From: Fluoribacter gormanii
GTDB lineage: Bacteria > Pseudomonadota > Gammaproteobacteria > Legionellales > Legionellaceae
Reading direction: 5' to 3'
Length of the DNA: 64,000 nucleotides
Assembly (NCBI RefSeq): GCF_900156395.1
Contig: NZ_FTNL01000003.1
Span: 1 to 64,000, forward strand
The notes below the pieces were generated by a model. The model saw nothing but the letters and a program-made list of their open reading frames with translations, made no database searches and was not told the DNA's origin. Made by a program: the position numbers and the translations under genes. Positions 25,632 to 36,581 of this stretch are shown piece after piece (position 1 is the stretch's first letter; the number at the start of each line of letters is the position of its first letter).

Positions 25632-26940
25632 TATAAACGGTTTCCTCTATTTGTAATTGAAGCTCCTTTGCCGTTTCTACAAACAAAGGAAATGAGGTAG
25701 CTACATTGACACAATTTTTAATAGTAACAGGTTCTTTAGCTACAGCCCCAGCGATTGCAAAGGACATGGCAATTCGATGATCGCCTCTGCTCTCAACAAT
25801 ACCTCCGTGTAAGGTCCCTCCTTCGATCAGCACACCATCGTCTAGTGCATTCGCATGAATACCTAATTCTTTTAGACCATCAACCATAGCAGCAATTCGA
25901 TCACTTTCTTTAAAGCGTAGTTCGCTTGCACCATGCAGCGTAGTTTGTCCTTGTGCACAAGCTGCAGCAATAAAAATAACAGGGAACTCATCAATTGCTA
26001 GTGGTACCATATTTGGATCAATATCAATACCTTTCAATGGTGCATACTGAACTCGCAAATCAGCAACCCACTCTTCTCCCAATTGTCTCTGGTTTAAAAG
26101 GGTAATTTTAGCCCCCATTTCCAATAAAATATGCAATATTCCAGTACGTGTTGGATTAATTCCTACATTACGAATAAGAATATCAGAGTCAGGAATAATA
26201 GTGGCCGCAACAATAAAAAATGCCGCGGAGGAAATATCTCCAGGAATATCTATCTCAGTGCCAATACATTCACTTTCAGAGTTAACAATCAAAGTATTAC
26301 CTGAGCGGTGAACAGGGTATGAAAAATTTTTGAGCATAAGTTCTGTATGATCACGACTCACACCTGCTTCTGTAATTCGTGTCTCACCTTCAGCATAGAG
26401 GCCTGCCAATAAAATACATGATTTAACCTGAGCACTCGCTTCAGGCATTGTATAATCAATACCTTTAAGTTTTTGGCCTCCTCTGATTGTGATAGGAGGT
26501 TTGCCATCTACAGTAGTGATATCAGCACCCATTTGTGTTAATGGTTTACTGATCCGCATCATAGGTCGTTTTAATAAGCTCTCATCCCCTGTTAACTGAC
26601 TATCAAAAGATTGTGCAGCTAACAATCCAGCTAACAGACGTATACTGGTTCCAGAGTTTCCACAATCAATAACCTGTTCTGGTTTTTCTAATCCATACTT
26701 GCCAACACCATATATTACTACTTGCTGTTCATCAGGTCCCTCTATGTTGACTCCCATTGCTTGAAATGCTTTTAAGGTTGCCATGCAATCATCACCATCA
26801 AGAAATCCATTAATAATGGTAGTTCCCTTAGCTAAAGAACCAAAAATAATAGAACGATGTGAAATCGATTTATCACCAGGTACAGTGATTTCACCTTTTA
26901 TAGACCGAGCAGGTTTACTTATAAAATTATGTATTCTCAC
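25621..26940 (-). CDS. aroA: 3-phosphoshikimate 1-carboxyvinyltransferase (EPSP synthase)
   Basis: Sixth step of the shikimate pathway, adding enolpyruvate from PEP to shikimate-3-phosphate. PGDKSISHRSIIFGSL (21-36) with K24, and the NSGTSIRLLAGLLA segment near 95-108, are diagnostic. GDKSISHR is closer to the class II-like (Bacillus/Agrobacterium) enzymes than to the E. coli one. LRFKESDRIAAM is seen near the C-terminus. Length 439 aa. The serC stop shares base 26940 with the aroA start, so coupling is tight. Confidence 0.95.
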   Translation of the reverse strand: MRIHNFISKPARSIKGEITVPGDKSISHRSIIFGSLAKGTTIINGFLDGDDCMATLKAFQAMGVNIEGPDEQQVVIYGVGKYGLEKPEQVIDCGNSGTSIRLLAGLLAAQSFDSQLTGDESLLKRPMMRISKPLTQMGADITTVDGKPPITIRGGQKLKGIDYTMPEASAQVKSCILLAGLYAEGETRITEAGVSRDHTELMLKNFSYPVHRSGNTLIVNSESECIGTEIDIPGDISSAAFFIVAATIIPDSDILIRNVGINPTRTGILHILLEMGAKITLLNQRQLGEEWVADLRVQYAPLKGIDIDPNMVPLAIDEFPVIFIAAACAQGQTTLHGASELRFKESDRIAAMVDGLKELGIHANALDDGVLIEGGTLHGGIVESRGDHRIAMSFAIAGAVAKEPVTIKNCVNVATSFPLFVETAKELQLQIEETVYNVQ

Positions 26941-28028
26941 TAACTATTTTCCTTTGCAAATTCAGACATGAAGTCTATGAGCGCATCAACTCCACTCATG
27001 GGCATTGCATTATAAAGACTGGCGCGAATGCCACCCACGAGTCGATGCCCCTTTAAACCGTACAAACCTCGTAGCTGGGCTAATTGTAGGAATTCATTCT
27101 CTAATTTATCATTCTTAAGTGAGAAACAGACATTAACTATAGAACGAACTTCAGGATCTACATGAGTTGTATAAAAATCTGTGTTATCTAAATATTGATA
27201 TAATTTGGCTGCCTTCTGACAATTAAGACGGTATATTTCTTCAACCCCGCCTTGAGCTTTTAACCAATCAAACATTTTGTCAGCTAAATAGCAATTAAAC
27301 ACTGGTGAAGTAGCATAAAGCGAATGATGCTCAGCTTGAATTTTATAATTTAACATTGTTGGCACTTGAGGGGTGGGTACTTTTTCTAATAAATCATCCC
27401 TAATAATTACTATTGTTAACCCAGCGTTCGCTATATTTTTCTGTGCTCCAGCAAAAATTAAACCAAAATTTCTGACGTCTACGGGTTCGCTAAGCAAAGC
27501 AGATGTCATATCAGCAATTAAAGGAATTTCCTTTGTTTTAGGAACATAAGGAAATCGAACTCCGTTAACGGTTTCGTTTGGAGTGTAATAAACATAGGAT
27601 GTATTTTCTTTTATGTCCCAATTTCTGGGTTCAGGTATTGTTTTATAGCCATTGTCTCCATCACTGGCAATACAATAGGCCTTTTTTAAGTGCTGAGCCT
27701 CCAATAAAGCCATATGTGACCATACTCCTGTGACCAGATAGCCTGCCTGCTCCTCTGGACTTAAGAGATTCATTGGGATCATGGCAAATTGAGTACGGGC
27801 AGCTCCTCCCAAAAATAAAACATGATAATTTGAGGGTATAAAGAGTAATTCTCTTAAGGACTGCTCTGCATGATTTAAAAGAGCTGAAAACTCTGGGCTA
27901 CGATGCCCAACCTCAAGAACAGAAACGCCAAGATTTTGCCAATCAAGAAACTCTTCTTGAGCTTCCTTAAGAATATCCTCAGGAAGCATTGAAGGTCCCG
28001 CACCAAAATTATAGACTCTAGTTGTCAT
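26940..28028 (-). CDS. serC: Phosphoserine aminotransferase
   Basis: PLP enzyme for serine (and pyridoxal phosphate) synthesis, converting 3-phosphohydroxypyruvate to phosphoserine. The PLP lysine lies in [12 protein letters not shown], and the N-terminus [13 protein letters not shown] and C-terminus [13 protein letters not shown] are typical. I set the start at ATG 28028 ([11 protein letters not shown]), which aligns with the family. ATG 28034 and a TTG at 28049 lie further into gyrA and would add residues not seen in relatives. The gene overlaps the gyrA end by 11 bases. Confidence 0.94.
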   Translation of the reverse strand: MTTRVYNFGAGPSMLPEDILKEAQEEFLDWQNLGVSVLEVGHRSPEFSALLNHAEQSLRELLFIPSNYHVLFLGGAARTQFAMIPMNLLSPEEQAGYLVTGVWSHMALLEAQHLKKAYCIASDGDNGYKTIPEPRNWDIKENTSYVYYTPNETVNGVRFPYVPKTKEIPLIADMTSALLSEPVDVRNFGLIFAGAQKNIANAGLTIVIIRDDLLEKVPTPQVPTMLNYKIQAEHHSLYATSPVFNCYLADKMFDWLKAQGGVEEIYRLNCQKAAKLYQYLDNTDFYTTHVDPEVRSIVNVCFSLKNDKLENEFLQLAQLRGLYGLKGHRLVGGIRASLYNAMPMSGVDALIDFMSEFAKENS

Positions 28029-30624
28029 CGCCATTTTCTTCAGGTTCAATTACATCATCAGGTTCAATTACATCATCGGGCTCGTTAGAATCGTCGCCTA
28101 AATCCTCAATTTTTTGCATGCCCACTACTTTTTCACCTGGGCTAACGTTAATCAATCGGACACCTTGAGTATTTCGACCAATTACAGACAATTCATCAAC
28201 CTTAAATCGTACTAACGTTCCTTTATCCGTAATTAGCATTGCTTCATCTGCATCGGTAACTTGTACTGAACGCACTACTTTACCATTACGTTCACTTACC
28301 TGAATGGAGATTACTCCTTGTCCACCGCGGCCAGAAACCCGATATTCTTCGATTGATGTACGTTTTCCATATCCATTTTCTGTTGCAGTCAATATGGTTC
28401 CATCTGGATGAGCTACAACTAGGGATATTACTGCTTGCCCCTCTTCGATGCGAATACCTCGTACACCGCGAGCAGTACGCCCCATAGGTCGAACTTTATT
28501 TTCATCAAAACGAACCACTTTACCTGCATCGGTAAATAGCATGATATCCTTACTACCATCGGTAATATCAACACCAACCAAACTGTCATCTTCATCCAGA
28601 TCTACAGCAATAATTCCGTTAGATCTTCGTCTGCTAAATGCATTTAAAGGTACTTTTTTAACCGTTCCTTTTTTAGTAGCCATAAAGACATAATACCCTT
28701 CTTGATATTCTCGGACGGGCAACATGGCATTAATTTCTTCGCCGTCAGCGAGTGGTAATATGTTAATAATCGGACGACCACGAGAAATACGACTGGCTAA
28801 AGGAAGTTCATATGCTTTTAACCAATAAAGTTTTCCAAGGTTAGAAAAGCAAAGCAATGTGTCATGCGTGCTTGCAATAACTAGCCGAGAAACAAAATCT
28901 TCATCTTTAACATTTGTTGCGGATTTACCCTTACCACCTCGACGTTGGGCCTGGTATGCACTTAGCGGTTGGTATTTTACATAGCCTTGATGCGATAGAG
29001 TAACCACTACATTTTCTTCGGTAATTAAATCTTCGATTGTCAAATCTTCTTGTGATGCAGTAATTTCAGTACGACGTTCGTCGCCAAACTGAGTTTTTAT
29101 CTCAAGGAATTCATCACGAATCACCTGCATGAGTCGTTCCGGAGATGCCAATATTTCCATTAACTCACGAATTAGCTTCAGTAATTCCTCAAACTCACCT
29201 AAAATTTTATCTTGTTCCAAAGCTGTTAAGCGATGGAGTCTTAATTCAAGAATAGCTTGCGCCTGAGCTTCTGATAGCTTATAACCTTCAGCCCCTAATC
29301 CAAATTCTGCCGCCAAATCATCAGGCCGAGAAGCATCAGAACCTGCCCTTTCCAGCATCGTTTTAACCATGCCTGGTTGCCATAGCTTGGCAAGCAATGC
29401 TTCTTTAGCGTCTTGAGGGGTTGGTGATTTTTTAATCAAATCAATCATTTCATCAATATTTGCTAATGCAATCCCCAAGCCTTCTAATAAATGGGCTCGA
29501 GCACGGGCTTTTTTCAGATCAAACAAGGTTCTTCTGGTTACGACTTCACGACGGTGTTTAATGAAATATTCAAGAATTTGTTTCAAGTTCAATGTGCGTG
29601 GTTGCCCATCAACCAATGCAACCATATTAATTCCAAACACATTTTGCATTTGAGTATGAGCGTATAAATTATTTAAGATGACATCAGCTACTTCATTACG
29701 TTTTAACTCGATAACGACTCGCATGCCTTGCTTATCAGACTCATCCCTAAGACCAGAAATGCCTTCAATTTTTTTATCTCGTACTAACTCAGCAATACGC
29801 TCAACCAGACGAGCTTTATTTACTTGATAAGGAAGCTCCGTAATAATAATGGATTGTCGACCCGTATCTTCATCTGTTTCAATTTCTGTTCGGGCACGAA
29901 TAATTGCACGCCCTTTTCCTGTTCGATAACCCTGAATAATTCCGGCCCGGCCATTGATAATAGCGGCTGTTGGAAAGTCTGGACCAGGGATAATTTCCAT
30001 AATGTCGTCCAAACTTAATTCAGGATCATCAACAAGAGCAATACAGGCATTAATTACTTCAGTGAGGTTGTGAGGTGGGATATTCGTCGCCATACCTACA
30101 GCAATACCTGAAGAACCATTAACTAACAAATTGGGTACTCGTGAAGGTAAAACTACAGGAGCAAACTCGGTCTCATCATAGTTAGGGCTAAAATCTACCG
30201 TCTCTTTCTCAAGATCCGCTAATAAAGCATGAGCTACCTTAGACATTCTTACTTCGGTATATCGCATTGCCGCAGGTGCATCGCCATCAACAGAACCGAA
30301 GTTACCCTGACCATCAACCAAAAGATAACGCATCGAAAAAGGTTGTGCCATACGAACTATGGTGTCATAAACTGCTGTATCGCCATGTGGATGGTATTTA
30401 CCGATTACATCCCCTACGACACGTGCAGATTTTTTATAGGGTTTATTCCAGTCATTGCCTAATTCACTCATTGCGAAAAGTACGCGTCGATGAACCGGTT
30501 TCAGTCCATCGCGAACATCAGGCAATGCTCTGCCTACGATAACACTCATCGCATAATCTAGGTAGGATTGTTTTAACTCATCTTCGATATTAACTGGCAA
30601 GATTTCTTTAGCTAGATAAACCAT
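28018..30624 (-). CDS. gyrA: DNA gyrase subunit A
   Basis: Type II topoisomerase subunit that breaks and rejoins DNA during negative supercoiling. With the start at ATG 30624 ([12 protein letters not shown]) the catalytic tyrosine is Y122 and the quinolone region reads G81 D82 T83 ... D87, so numbering matches E. coli exactly. T83 instead of Ser is, from memory, the normal Legionella state and not a resistance mutation. The C-terminal beta-pinwheel contains the GyrA-box-like QRRGGKGK. The tail is very acidic and includes a duplicated EPDDVI unit. Upstream codons to 30750 are open but do not match the family. An AAGGA site lies 12 bases before the ATG. Confidence 0.97.
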   Translation of the reverse strand: MVYLAKEILPVNIEDELKQSYLDYAMSVIVGRALPDVRDGLKPVHRRVLFAMSELGNDWNKPYKKSARVVGDVIGKYHPHGDTAVYDTIVRMAQPFSMRYLLVDGQGNFGSVDGDAPAAMRYTEVRMSKVAHALLADLEKETVDFSPNYDETEFAPVVLPSRVPNLLVNGSSGIAVGMATNIPPHNLTEVINACIALVDDPELSLDDIMEIIPGPDFPTAAIINGRAGIIQGYRTGKGRAIIRARTEIETDEDTGRQSIIITELPYQVNKARLVERIAELVRDKKIEGISGLRDESDKQGMRVVIELKRNEVADVILNNLYAHTQMQNVFGINMVALVDGQPRTLNLKQILEYFIKHRREVVTRRTLFDLKKARARAHLLEGLGIALANIDEMIDLIKKSPTPQDAKEALLAKLWQPGMVKTMLERAGSDASRPDDLAAEFGLGAEGYKLSEAQAQAILELRLHRLTALEQDKILGEFEELLKLIRELMEILASPERLMQVIRDEFLEIKTQFGDERRTEITASQEDLTIEDLITEENVVVTLSHQGYVKYQPLSAYQAQRRGGKGKSATNVKDEDFVSRLVIASTHDTLLCFSNLGKLYWLKAYELPLASRISRGRPIINILPLADGEEINAMLPVREYQEGYYVFMATKKGTVKKVPLNAFSRRRSNGIIAVDLDEDDSLVGVDITDGSKDIMLFTDAGKVVRFDENKVRPMGRTARGVRGIRIEEGQAVISLVVAHPDGTILTATENGYGKRTSIEEYRVSGRGGQGVISIQVSERNGKVVRSVQVTDADEAMLITDKGTLVRFKVDELSVIGRNTQGVRLINVSPGEKVVGMQKIEDLGDDSNEPDDVIEPDDVIEPEENGDDN

Positions 30625-30847
30625 AGTTTGGACGTATCCTTGACGATAAATTTTAATGATAAAGGATACCATACAGACGGATTTAATTAAATCATCTATA
30701 CTAAAATGTAACCCAAGTACTGCATAACAAGCAGTATTTTTCCGGGACAAGTGATAAAATACACGCTAAATTTGGATTCTCGCCATAACAGAGATAAATT
30801 TGTTATTTTTTTACTGTTATTCTTTGAAATTCTAAACCATAATAAAA

Positions 30848-30877
30848 TTGACTGTAAGTGCTCATTTTGTATATAGT
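30848..30877 (+). promoter_or_regulatory. Probable sigma-70 promoter of gltA
   Basis: TTGACT (30848-30853) is followed, 18 bases later, by TATAGT (30872-30877), or 16 bases later by TATATA (30870-30875). It sits about 40 bases before the gltA start, in the divergent gyrA-gltA gap. A good AGGAG lies at 30906-30910. Confidence 0.55.
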
Positions 30878-30915
30878 GCCGGCACAAACAAATGAATCCT
30901 TTATCAGGAGAAGCA

Positions 30916-32187
30916 ATGACAAAAAAAACAGCTAAACTTAGCATTGAAGGCCAAGAGCCACTTGAATTACCTGTATATACACCTACGTTAGGGAATGATG
31001 TAATTGATATCACTCAACTCGGTGCGCGTGGCGTTTTTACCTTTGATCAAGGTTTCTTATCGACTGCCTCCTGTGAATCTAAAATAACCTACATAGATGG
31101 TGATAAAGGGATATTACTTTATCGAGGCTATCCAATCGAACAGTTAGCTGAGAAAAAAGATTTTCTTGATGTAAGTTATCTTTTGCTCAATGGCGAACTG
31201 CCTAACGCCGAAGAGAAGAAAAAATTTGTTAATTTGATTAACAACCACACTATGGTACATCAGCAAATGTACCAATTTTTAAATGGTTTCCGTCGTGATG
31301 CACATCCTATGGCAATTATGGTAGGAATGGTTGGTGCTTTATCTGCGTTTTATCATGACACCATGGATTTAAATAATGCGGAAGATCGCTTTATTTCTGC
31401 GATACGCATGGTTGCAAAAATGCCGACTTTTGCAGCAATGAGCTATAAATACTCAATAGGACTACCCTATATATATCCGCAAAATAAAATGTCTTATGCC
31501 GAGAACTTCCTACATATGATGTTTAGCGTTCCCACAGAAGAATCAACTCCTGATCCAGTTCTGGTGCGCGCTATGGACACCATCTTTATTTTACATGCGG
31601 ATCACGAGCAAAATGCTTCTACATCCACTGTTCGTCTTGCTGGTTCAACGGGAGCGAATCCTTTTGCATGTATTTCTGCAGGAATCGGTGCCTTATGGGG
31701 ACCTGCTCATGGCGGTGCAAACGAAGCTTGCCTCAATATGCTCAAAGAAATTGGAAGCGTTGATCGCATTCAACATTATATCAAGCGCGCAAAAGATAAA
31801 GATGATCCATTCCGATTAATGGGATTTGGTCATCGTGTCTATAAGAGCTACGACCCCAGAGCAAAAGTGATGCGCCAAACCTGCTATGATGTATTGGAAG
31901 CTGTAGGTGCAAAAGATGCTCCACTATTCAAGCTTGCTATGGAACTTGAACGTATTGCCCTCGAAGATGATTATTTCATCGAGAAAAAACTTTATCCCAA
32001 TGTTGACTTCTACTCAGGTCTGACTTTAAGTGCTATAGGAATTCCAACAAATATGTTTACAGTAGTCTTTGCTTTAGCTCGTACTGTTGGTTGGATGAGC
32101 CATTGGATGGAAATGGTTGCCACTAAATCAAGAATTGGTAGACCACGCCAGCTTTATACTGGTGAAAAAACTAGAAATGTTCCTTGA
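30916..32187 (+). CDS. gltA: Citrate synthase
   Basis: Condenses acetyl-CoA with oxaloacetate at the entry to the TCA cycle, central in Legionella because amino acids are its main carbon source. Catalytic residues are seen in [10 protein letters not shown], in [11 protein letters not shown] and in the VDFYSG segment (His, His, Asp). It is the type II (hexameric, NADH-sensitive) bacterial length. ATG 30916 is chosen because AGGAG lies 5 bases before it and [12 protein letters not shown] fits the family; ATG 30892 has no ribosome binding site. It is monocistronic, divergent from gyrA, with a hairpin after the stop. Confidence 0.96.
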   Translation: MTKKTAKLSIEGQEPLELPVYTPTLGNDVIDITQLGARGVFTFDQGFLSTASCESKITYIDGDKGILLYRGYPIEQLAEKKDFLDVSYLLLNGELPNAEEKKKFVNLINNHTMVHQQMYQFLNGFRRDAHPMAIMVGMVGALSAFYHDTMDLNNAEDRFISAIRMVAKMPTFAAMSYKYSIGLPYIYPQNKMSYAENFLHMMFSVPTEESTPDPVLVRAMDTIFILHADHEQNASTSTVRLAGSTGANPFACISAGIGALWGPAHGGANEACLNMLKEIGSVDRIQHYIKRAKDKDDPFRLMGFGHRVYKSYDPRAKVMRQTCYDVLEAVGAKDAPLFKLAMELERIALEDDYFIEKKLYPNVDFYSGLTLSAIGIPTNMFTVVFALARTVGWMSHWMEMVATKSRIGRPRQLYTGEKTRNVP

Positions 32188-32240
32188 TATTTAGGTGTAT
32201 ATCCTGAACTCAGGTTCCTACTGTCGTTAAGTTAAAGAGC

Positions 32241-32268
32241 TGTCATTCCCTCCTTCGGGGGAATGACA
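32241..32268. terminator. Palindrome between convergent gltA and glpK
   Basis: TGTCATTCCC (32241-32250) pairs perfectly with GGGAATGACA (32259-32268) around an 8-base loop. It lies between convergent gene ends, so it could stop transcription from both sides, though no T-run follows. The GTCAT-CCC arms recall the element at 44-76. The remaining gap (32188-32409) holds no convincing gene. Confidence 0.6.
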
Positions 32269-32409
32269 AAACTCCGGAAGTGAATGCAGGTCCTAAGAAG
32301 GATCAACGGGTTTCCTCTGGCCACATCAGCTACAAGCTACTATTCTCTATAAACAATGTTCTGAAACTCTGGGTCGTTCTACTCGTAGGATCCTATTTAT
32401 TAGGCATGT

Positions 32410-33876
32410 CTACTCTTTTATTCTTTGTAAAGCCTGCCCCCAACCACGATAGTCCTGTTCCACTTGGTCCAAAGACCTTTGCGGTTTAAATGCTTGCTCT
32501 ACATCCCAAATTGCATGAAGCTCATCCAACGAATTAAAAATTCCGTAGCCCAAAGCCGCTAATATTGCCGCTCCTTTTGCAGTTGATTCGATATCTTTAG
32601 GTTTTTGTATCTCTAGTTGACATTGATCTGCTAAAAATTGTAAAAACCATCTATTAACCACCATTCCACCATCAACTCGCAATAGCGATAAATCCAGTTG
32701 GCTATCCTCTCTCATACAAAAACATACTTCGCGCGTTTGATAACAAACACCTTCTAATGCTGCGCGGGCGAAATGGGCTCTATTAGTAGTTAAACTCAAA
32801 CCGACCATAGATGCACCAGGTGATGATAACCAATGTGGAGCACCTAAACCTGTAAACGCTGAAACTAAATAAACCCCTTCATTTCCTTTTAATGAGCTTG
32901 CCAGGGCCTCAGTTTCATCAGAGCTTGTTATTAACTTCATTGAATCACGCAGCCATCGTACAGTTGTACCTGCATGATAAATACTCCCCTCTAACCCATA
33001 TACTGTTTTTCCTTGAATCTTATAAGCAATTGTTGTTAAAAGTTTATGTTGTGATAATACTGGTTTGCTACCTGTATTAAGTAACAAAAACGCACCCGTT
33101 CCAAAGGTTGCTTTTACCATTCCCGTTTTAAAACAGCCTTGGCCAATTAAAGCGGCTTGCTGATCACCCGCAACTCCTGTAATCGGCAGCTCAGTACCAA
33201 GCCACTGTTTATCAATCACCCCAAAACAGCTATCACTCGCGCAAACCTTCGGTAATACCGATTCGGGTATTTTAAAGTAATCAAGTAAATCGAAATCCCA
33301 TTGTTCTTTTTTGATATTAAACAGCATGGTTCTCGAGGCGTTGGTCACATCGGTTAAATGCAAATGCTCTGTAGTTAAGCGCCAAATCAGAAAGCTATCA
33401 ATGGTACCAAACGCTAAATCACCTTTATCCGCGAGCTCTTTTGCTTCTGAATGATTTTCTAGAAGCCATTTTAGTTTGGTTGCAGAAAAATAAGGATCCG
33501 GAATTAAACCGGTTTTCTCTTGAATCATAGATTCATCAATTGCCAAGCTATGGCAATATTCGGCTGTTCTGCGATCTTGCCATACAATAGCCGGAGCAAG
33601 ACATTTTCCTGTTCTTTTATCCCAAATTACTGTAGTTTCTCTTTGGTTTGTTACACCACAACAGACTATTTGATCTGTTGGAATTTTAGCTACCACATCA
33701 CGCATGGCAGTTATGGTTTTTTGCCATATTTCTTCTGGGTCATGCTCAACCCAGCCGGTTTGAGGATAATATTGAGTGAGTGGATATTGACTACTAGCAA
33801 CTAACTCTCCCGATACGCTATATATCATGGCACGCGTACTACTCGTTCCTTGATCAATTGCAAGTAAATAATTCAT
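32410..33876 (-). CDS. glpK: Glycerol kinase
   Basis: Phosphorylates glycerol to glycerol-3-phosphate. The FGGY-kinase N-terminus MNYLLAIDQGTSSTRA gives the ATP site, and GVTNQRETTVIWD, GVAGDQQAALIGQ and RVDGGMVVNRWFLQF are typical. The start at ATG 33876 gives the usual 488 aa; the frame is open further upstream, but that part (to 34092) lies inside glpD and does not match the family. It is divergent from glpD, 73 bases apart, so the two functions share a control region. Glycerol is a known intracellular carbon source for Legionella. Confidence 0.96.
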   Translation of the reverse strand: MNYLLAIDQGTSSTRAMIYSVSGELVASSQYPLTQYYPQTGWVEHDPEEIWQKTITAMRDVVAKIPTDQIVCCGVTNQRETTVIWDKRTGKCLAPAIVWQDRRTAEYCHSLAIDESMIQEKTGLIPDPYFSATKLKWLLENHSEAKELADKGDLAFGTIDSFLIWRLTTEHLHLTDVTNASRTMLFNIKKEQWDFDLLDYFKIPESVLPKVCASDSCFGVIDKQWLGTELPITGVAGDQQAALIGQGCFKTGMVKATFGTGAFLLLNTGSKPVLSQHKLLTTIAYKIQGKTVYGLEGSIYHAGTTVRWLRDSMKLITSSDETEALASSLKGNEGVYLVSAFTGLGAPHWLSSPGASMVGLSLTTNRAHFARAALEGVCYQTREVCFCMREDSQLDLSLLRVDGGMVVNRWFLQFLADQCQLEIQKPKDIESTAKGAAILAALGYGIFNSLDELHAIWDVEQAFKPQRSLDQVEQDYRGWGQALQRIKE

Positions 33877-33949
33877 TGTTGCAGAGTTCCTTGTCCCAGC
33901 TATTATGTGTATATTGATAAGTGTATACCTTTTTTCTGGAGACCAAAAT
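33877..33949. promoter_or_regulatory. Shared glpK-glpD control region
   Basis: This 73-base gap must hold both divergent promoters. It contains GTATA-N10-TATAC (within 33909-33928), an inverted repeat that could be a regulator site, for example for a GlpR-type repressor, though the match to the E. coli GlpR operator is poor. TGGAGACC lies just before glpD. Confidence 0.35.
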
Positions 33950-35470
33950 ATGAATTCGGTTTTTGATGTTGCAATTATTGGAGGCGGCATCAATGGCTGT
34001 GGCTGTGCTGCAGATGCAGCATTAAGAGGATTATCTGTGGTGCTCTTGGAACAGGATGATTTAGCATCTAAAACATCCTCAAGCAGTACCAAGCTTATTC
34101 ATGGCGGATTAAGATATTTAGAAAATTATGAATTTAGTCTGGTTAAAAAGGCAATAATTGAACGACAAAGACTTTTAGATCTGGCACCACATTTAGTACA
34201 TCCCCAGGCTCTCGTTCTTCCCTATGAAAAACACATGCGTTCTGCATGGTTTTTGCGTTTTGGGTTATTCATTTACGATCATTTAAGTGGAAAAAATCGT
34301 CTACCTAAATGCAAAATGATTTATAGGAAAAGTAAAAAGGGTTATTTTGACTCCCTTATCGATAAACTCAATATGGGTTTTCTATTTTATGATGCAGTTA
34401 CTGATGATGCTCGGTTGACTATTGTTAACGCACTTCAAGCAAAAAATCATGGGGCAAGCATACGAACTCAATCAACAGTAATTCATACGGAAGTAGTTAA
34501 TAATTTGTGGCAGTTGACAATACAACCTAAAACTGGTCCAAATTATAAGCTCTACGCAAAATCAATAATTAATGCAGCAGGTCCGTGGGTTAAATCAGTT
34601 GAAGAACTTACGAAAATTCCAGATCGGCAAAAAGTCAGTTTAATTAAAGGAAGCCATATTATCGTACCCCAGATTTATGAAGGGAATCACGCCTATTTAT
34701 TACAACACCAAGACAGACGCATCATCTTTGTGATTCCTTATCACGGATTTAGTATGATAGGCACAACTGATATCCCATTAACTGATAAACCTGATGATGC
34801 GAGTATTAGCAATCAAGAAATTCAATATTTAGTTGATTTAGTCAATTCATATTTTACATGCAAGATATCCAAAGATGATATTATTTATACTTGGAGTGGC
34901 GTCCGCGCCTTACTTGCTGATGAGAATAAGGAGGCCAGGACTTTAAGTCGCGACTATTCATATATAGTCCACCATAAACCAGCACCAATCGTGACAATTT
35001 ATGGCGGCAAAATTACAACGTACCGCCAATTGGCTGAAGAAGTTATAAACCAGCTTAATCAATGTTTTCCCAAAATTAGTCCGTCGATTAGCGCATCAAC
35101 TCCTCTACCAGGGGCAATTTTTGAAGGAATGAATTTTGAGCAGTATGTGCATTATGCTGAAAAGAAATACAGATGGATGGATCCAATCTTACTTAACCGT
35201 TATCTATATACTTATGGAAGTTGCATGGAGCTATTTCTTGCCAACTGTACTAGTCAGGAGTCCTTGGGGAAAAAATACTGCACTTACCTTTATCAGGTCG
35301 AAGTAGATTATTTGATTTTGGAAGAATGGGCACAAAATTGTGATGATATACTCAAACGACGAACCAAGCTCGATTTAATAATTGATGAACGAGGCAAGAA
35401 AGAACTCGCAAATTACTTATCACGAGTTACTTCGTTTCCTTCTGTTGAAGTTCCTCTTTTATTGCACTAA
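33950..35470 (+). CDS. glpD: Aerobic glycerol-3-phosphate dehydrogenase
   Basis: Membrane-associated FAD enzyme oxidising glycerol-3-phosphate to dihydroxyacetone phosphate and feeding electrons to ubiquinone. The dinucleotide-binding motif AIIGGGINGCGCA is at 8-20, and SSSTKLIHGGLRYLE is the family signature near 45-59. Start ATG 33950 follows TGGAG by about 8 bases; the frame is open upstream but lacks family similarity. Length 506 aa. Its 3' end overlaps the convergent thioredoxin-like gene by 44 bases. Confidence 0.95.
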   Translation: MNSVFDVAIIGGGINGCGCAADAALRGLSVVLLEQDDLASKTSSSSTKLIHGGLRYLENYEFSLVKKAIIERQRLLDLAPHLVHPQALVLPYEKHMRSAWFLRFGLFIYDHLSGKNRLPKCKMIYRKSKKGYFDSLIDKLNMGFLFYDAVTDDARLTIVNALQAKNHGASIRTQSTVIHTEVVNNLWQLTIQPKTGPNYKLYAKSIINAAGPWVKSVEELTKIPDRQKVSLIKGSHIIVPQIYEGNHAYLLQHQDRRIIFVIPYHGFSMIGTTDIPLTDKPDDASISNQEIQYLVDLVNSYFTCKISKDDIIYTWSGVRALLADENKEARTLSRDYSYIVHHKPAPIVTIYGGKITTYRQLAEEVINQLNQCFPKISPSISASTPLPGAIFEGMNFEQYVHYAEKKYRWMDPILLNRYLYTYGSCMELFLANCTSQESLGKKYCTYLYQVEVDYLILEEWAQNCDDILKRRTKLDLIIDERGKKELANYLSRVTSFPSVEVPLLLH

Positions 35471-35792
35471 CATCAACTGCTACTGCTTGCTCAACCAGTT
35501 CCTTTAATGTAGAAGCTGGCATACTGCCAGCATTCGAATAAATAACAATTCCTTCTTTGAACACCATCAGATGCGGGATCGAGCGTATTTCAAAAAAATC
35601 AGACAATTGTTGTTCTGCTTCAATATTAACTTTAGCAAATTTTATATTAGGAAACTGCTCAGCTACTTGCTCATAAACCTTAGAAAATTGTTTGCATGGA
35701 GCACACCAGTCAGCCCAAAAATCAATGAATACAATGCTATTTTCATCAATTAAAGATTGGAATTCCGCACTGGATACATTGAGACTGGTCAT
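35427..35792 (-). CDS. Thioredoxin-like protein with CAPC active site
   Basis: A single thioredoxin fold. The redox site is WCAPC (C30, C33), with Ala in place of the Gly of classical [18 protein letters not shown] and the cis-Pro loop in SIPHLMVF are clear. The C-terminus carries an extra charged tail of about 15 residues. No signal peptide, so cytoplasmic. CAPC is found in a subset of thioredoxins and should still be redox active. The start overlaps the adk stop (ATGA), so it is co-translated with adk. Its last 44 bases run antisense into the end of glpD, which may limit simultaneous expression. Confidence 0.9.
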   Translation of the reverse strand: MTSLNVSSAEFQSLIDENSIVFIDFWADWCAPCKQFSKVYEQVAEQFPNIKFAKVNIEAEQQLSDFFEIRSIPHLMVFKEGIVIYSNAGSMPASTLKELVEQAVAVDVSAIKEELQQKETK

Positions 35793-36457
35793 ATTGCTTC
35801 CTTAATTTCGATTGAATTAACAATTTTTTGAAAAACATCATCTACATCACCAGTACCACTAATACTATGAAACTCAGGAGCGCTTTGATCGCCACTCTCT
35901 GCCCATGACTTATAGTAATTAACTAAGGGAGCCGTTTGACTGCGATAAACTTCGAGCCGTTTTCTTACCGTTTCTTCTTTATCATCTTCACGTTGAATTA
36001 AAGGGTCACCAGTAATATCATCTAGCCCCTCACGCTTGGGAGGATGGTTTTGGATATGATAAACACGTCCTGAAGGTTGATGGATTCGTCGCCCGCTGAT
36101 TCGTTTGATAATTTCCTCATCATCCACAGCAATTTCAATAACATGATCCAAATAAATTCCAGCTTGTTTCAGAGCATCTGCCTGAACAATTGTCCTGGGG
36201 AAACCATCGAACAGAAACCCTTTAGTACAATCACTCTTTTTTAAACGTTCTTTAACTAATCCAATAATAATTTCGTCGGATACCAGACCACCTGTTTCCA
36301 TAATTTTTTTAGCACTTAGTCCTAAGGGCGTTCCCTGCGCAATAGCTGCACGCAGCATATCACCAGTGGAGATTTGCGGAATTTGATAACGTTCAATCAA
36401 ACGCAAAGCCTGGGTTCCTTTTCCAGCGCCCGGCCCACCCAAAAGCATTAATCGCAT
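35789..36457 (-). CDS. adk: Adenylate kinase
   Basis: Balances AMP, ADP and ATP. The P loop [10 protein letters not shown] is at 7-16, the signature FLFDGFPRT near 80-88, and a full LID ([13 protein letters not shown]) is present without zinc cysteines, as in other gammaproteobacteria. Length 222 aa, long form. AAGGAG precedes ATG 36457. The thioredoxin-like gene follows with a 4-base overlap. Confidence 0.95.
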   Translation of the reverse strand: MRLMLLGGPGAGKGTQALRLIERYQIPQISTGDMLRAAIAQGTPLGLSAKKIMETGGLVSDEIIIGLVKERLKKSDCTKGFLFDGFPRTIVQADALKQAGIYLDHVIEIAVDDEEIIKRISGRRIHQPSGRVYHIQNHPPKREGLDDITGDPLIQREDDKEETVRKRLEVYRSQTAPLVNYYKSWAESGDQSAPEFHSISGTGDVDDVFQKIVNSIEIKEAI

Positions 36458-36581
36458 TAAAAACTCCTTAGTGATCTATATCAGTTTTAATTACTGATAT
36501 ATTATTACTTATTAAACTATATAAATTCAAATGCAACCCGGATTCTATTTCATCAATCCAGGGTTACCACCTTTTAAAACT

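Noticed and set aside
30229-30542. Overlapping open frames antisense to gyrA
   Set aside because: Antisense to the conserved GyrA N-terminal region; composition follows codon structure of gyrA.
28018-30624. T83 in GyrA as a quinolone-resistance mutation
   Set aside because: From memory Thr at this position is the wild-type state in Legionella; D87 is unchanged.
30625-30750. N-terminal extension of gyrA
   Set aside because: The 42 additional codons are not in the family; with ATG 30624 the QRDR and Tyr122 numbering match E. coli.
32280-32489. Plus-strand 69-codon frame with a hydrophobic stretch after gltA
   Set aside because: It runs 80 bases antisense into the glpK end, lacks a ribosome binding site, and is better explained as intergenic sequence.
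33877-34092. N-terminal extension of glpK
   Set aside because: The extra 72 residues are antisense to glpD and have no match to glycerol kinases; MNYLLAIDQGTS is the family start.
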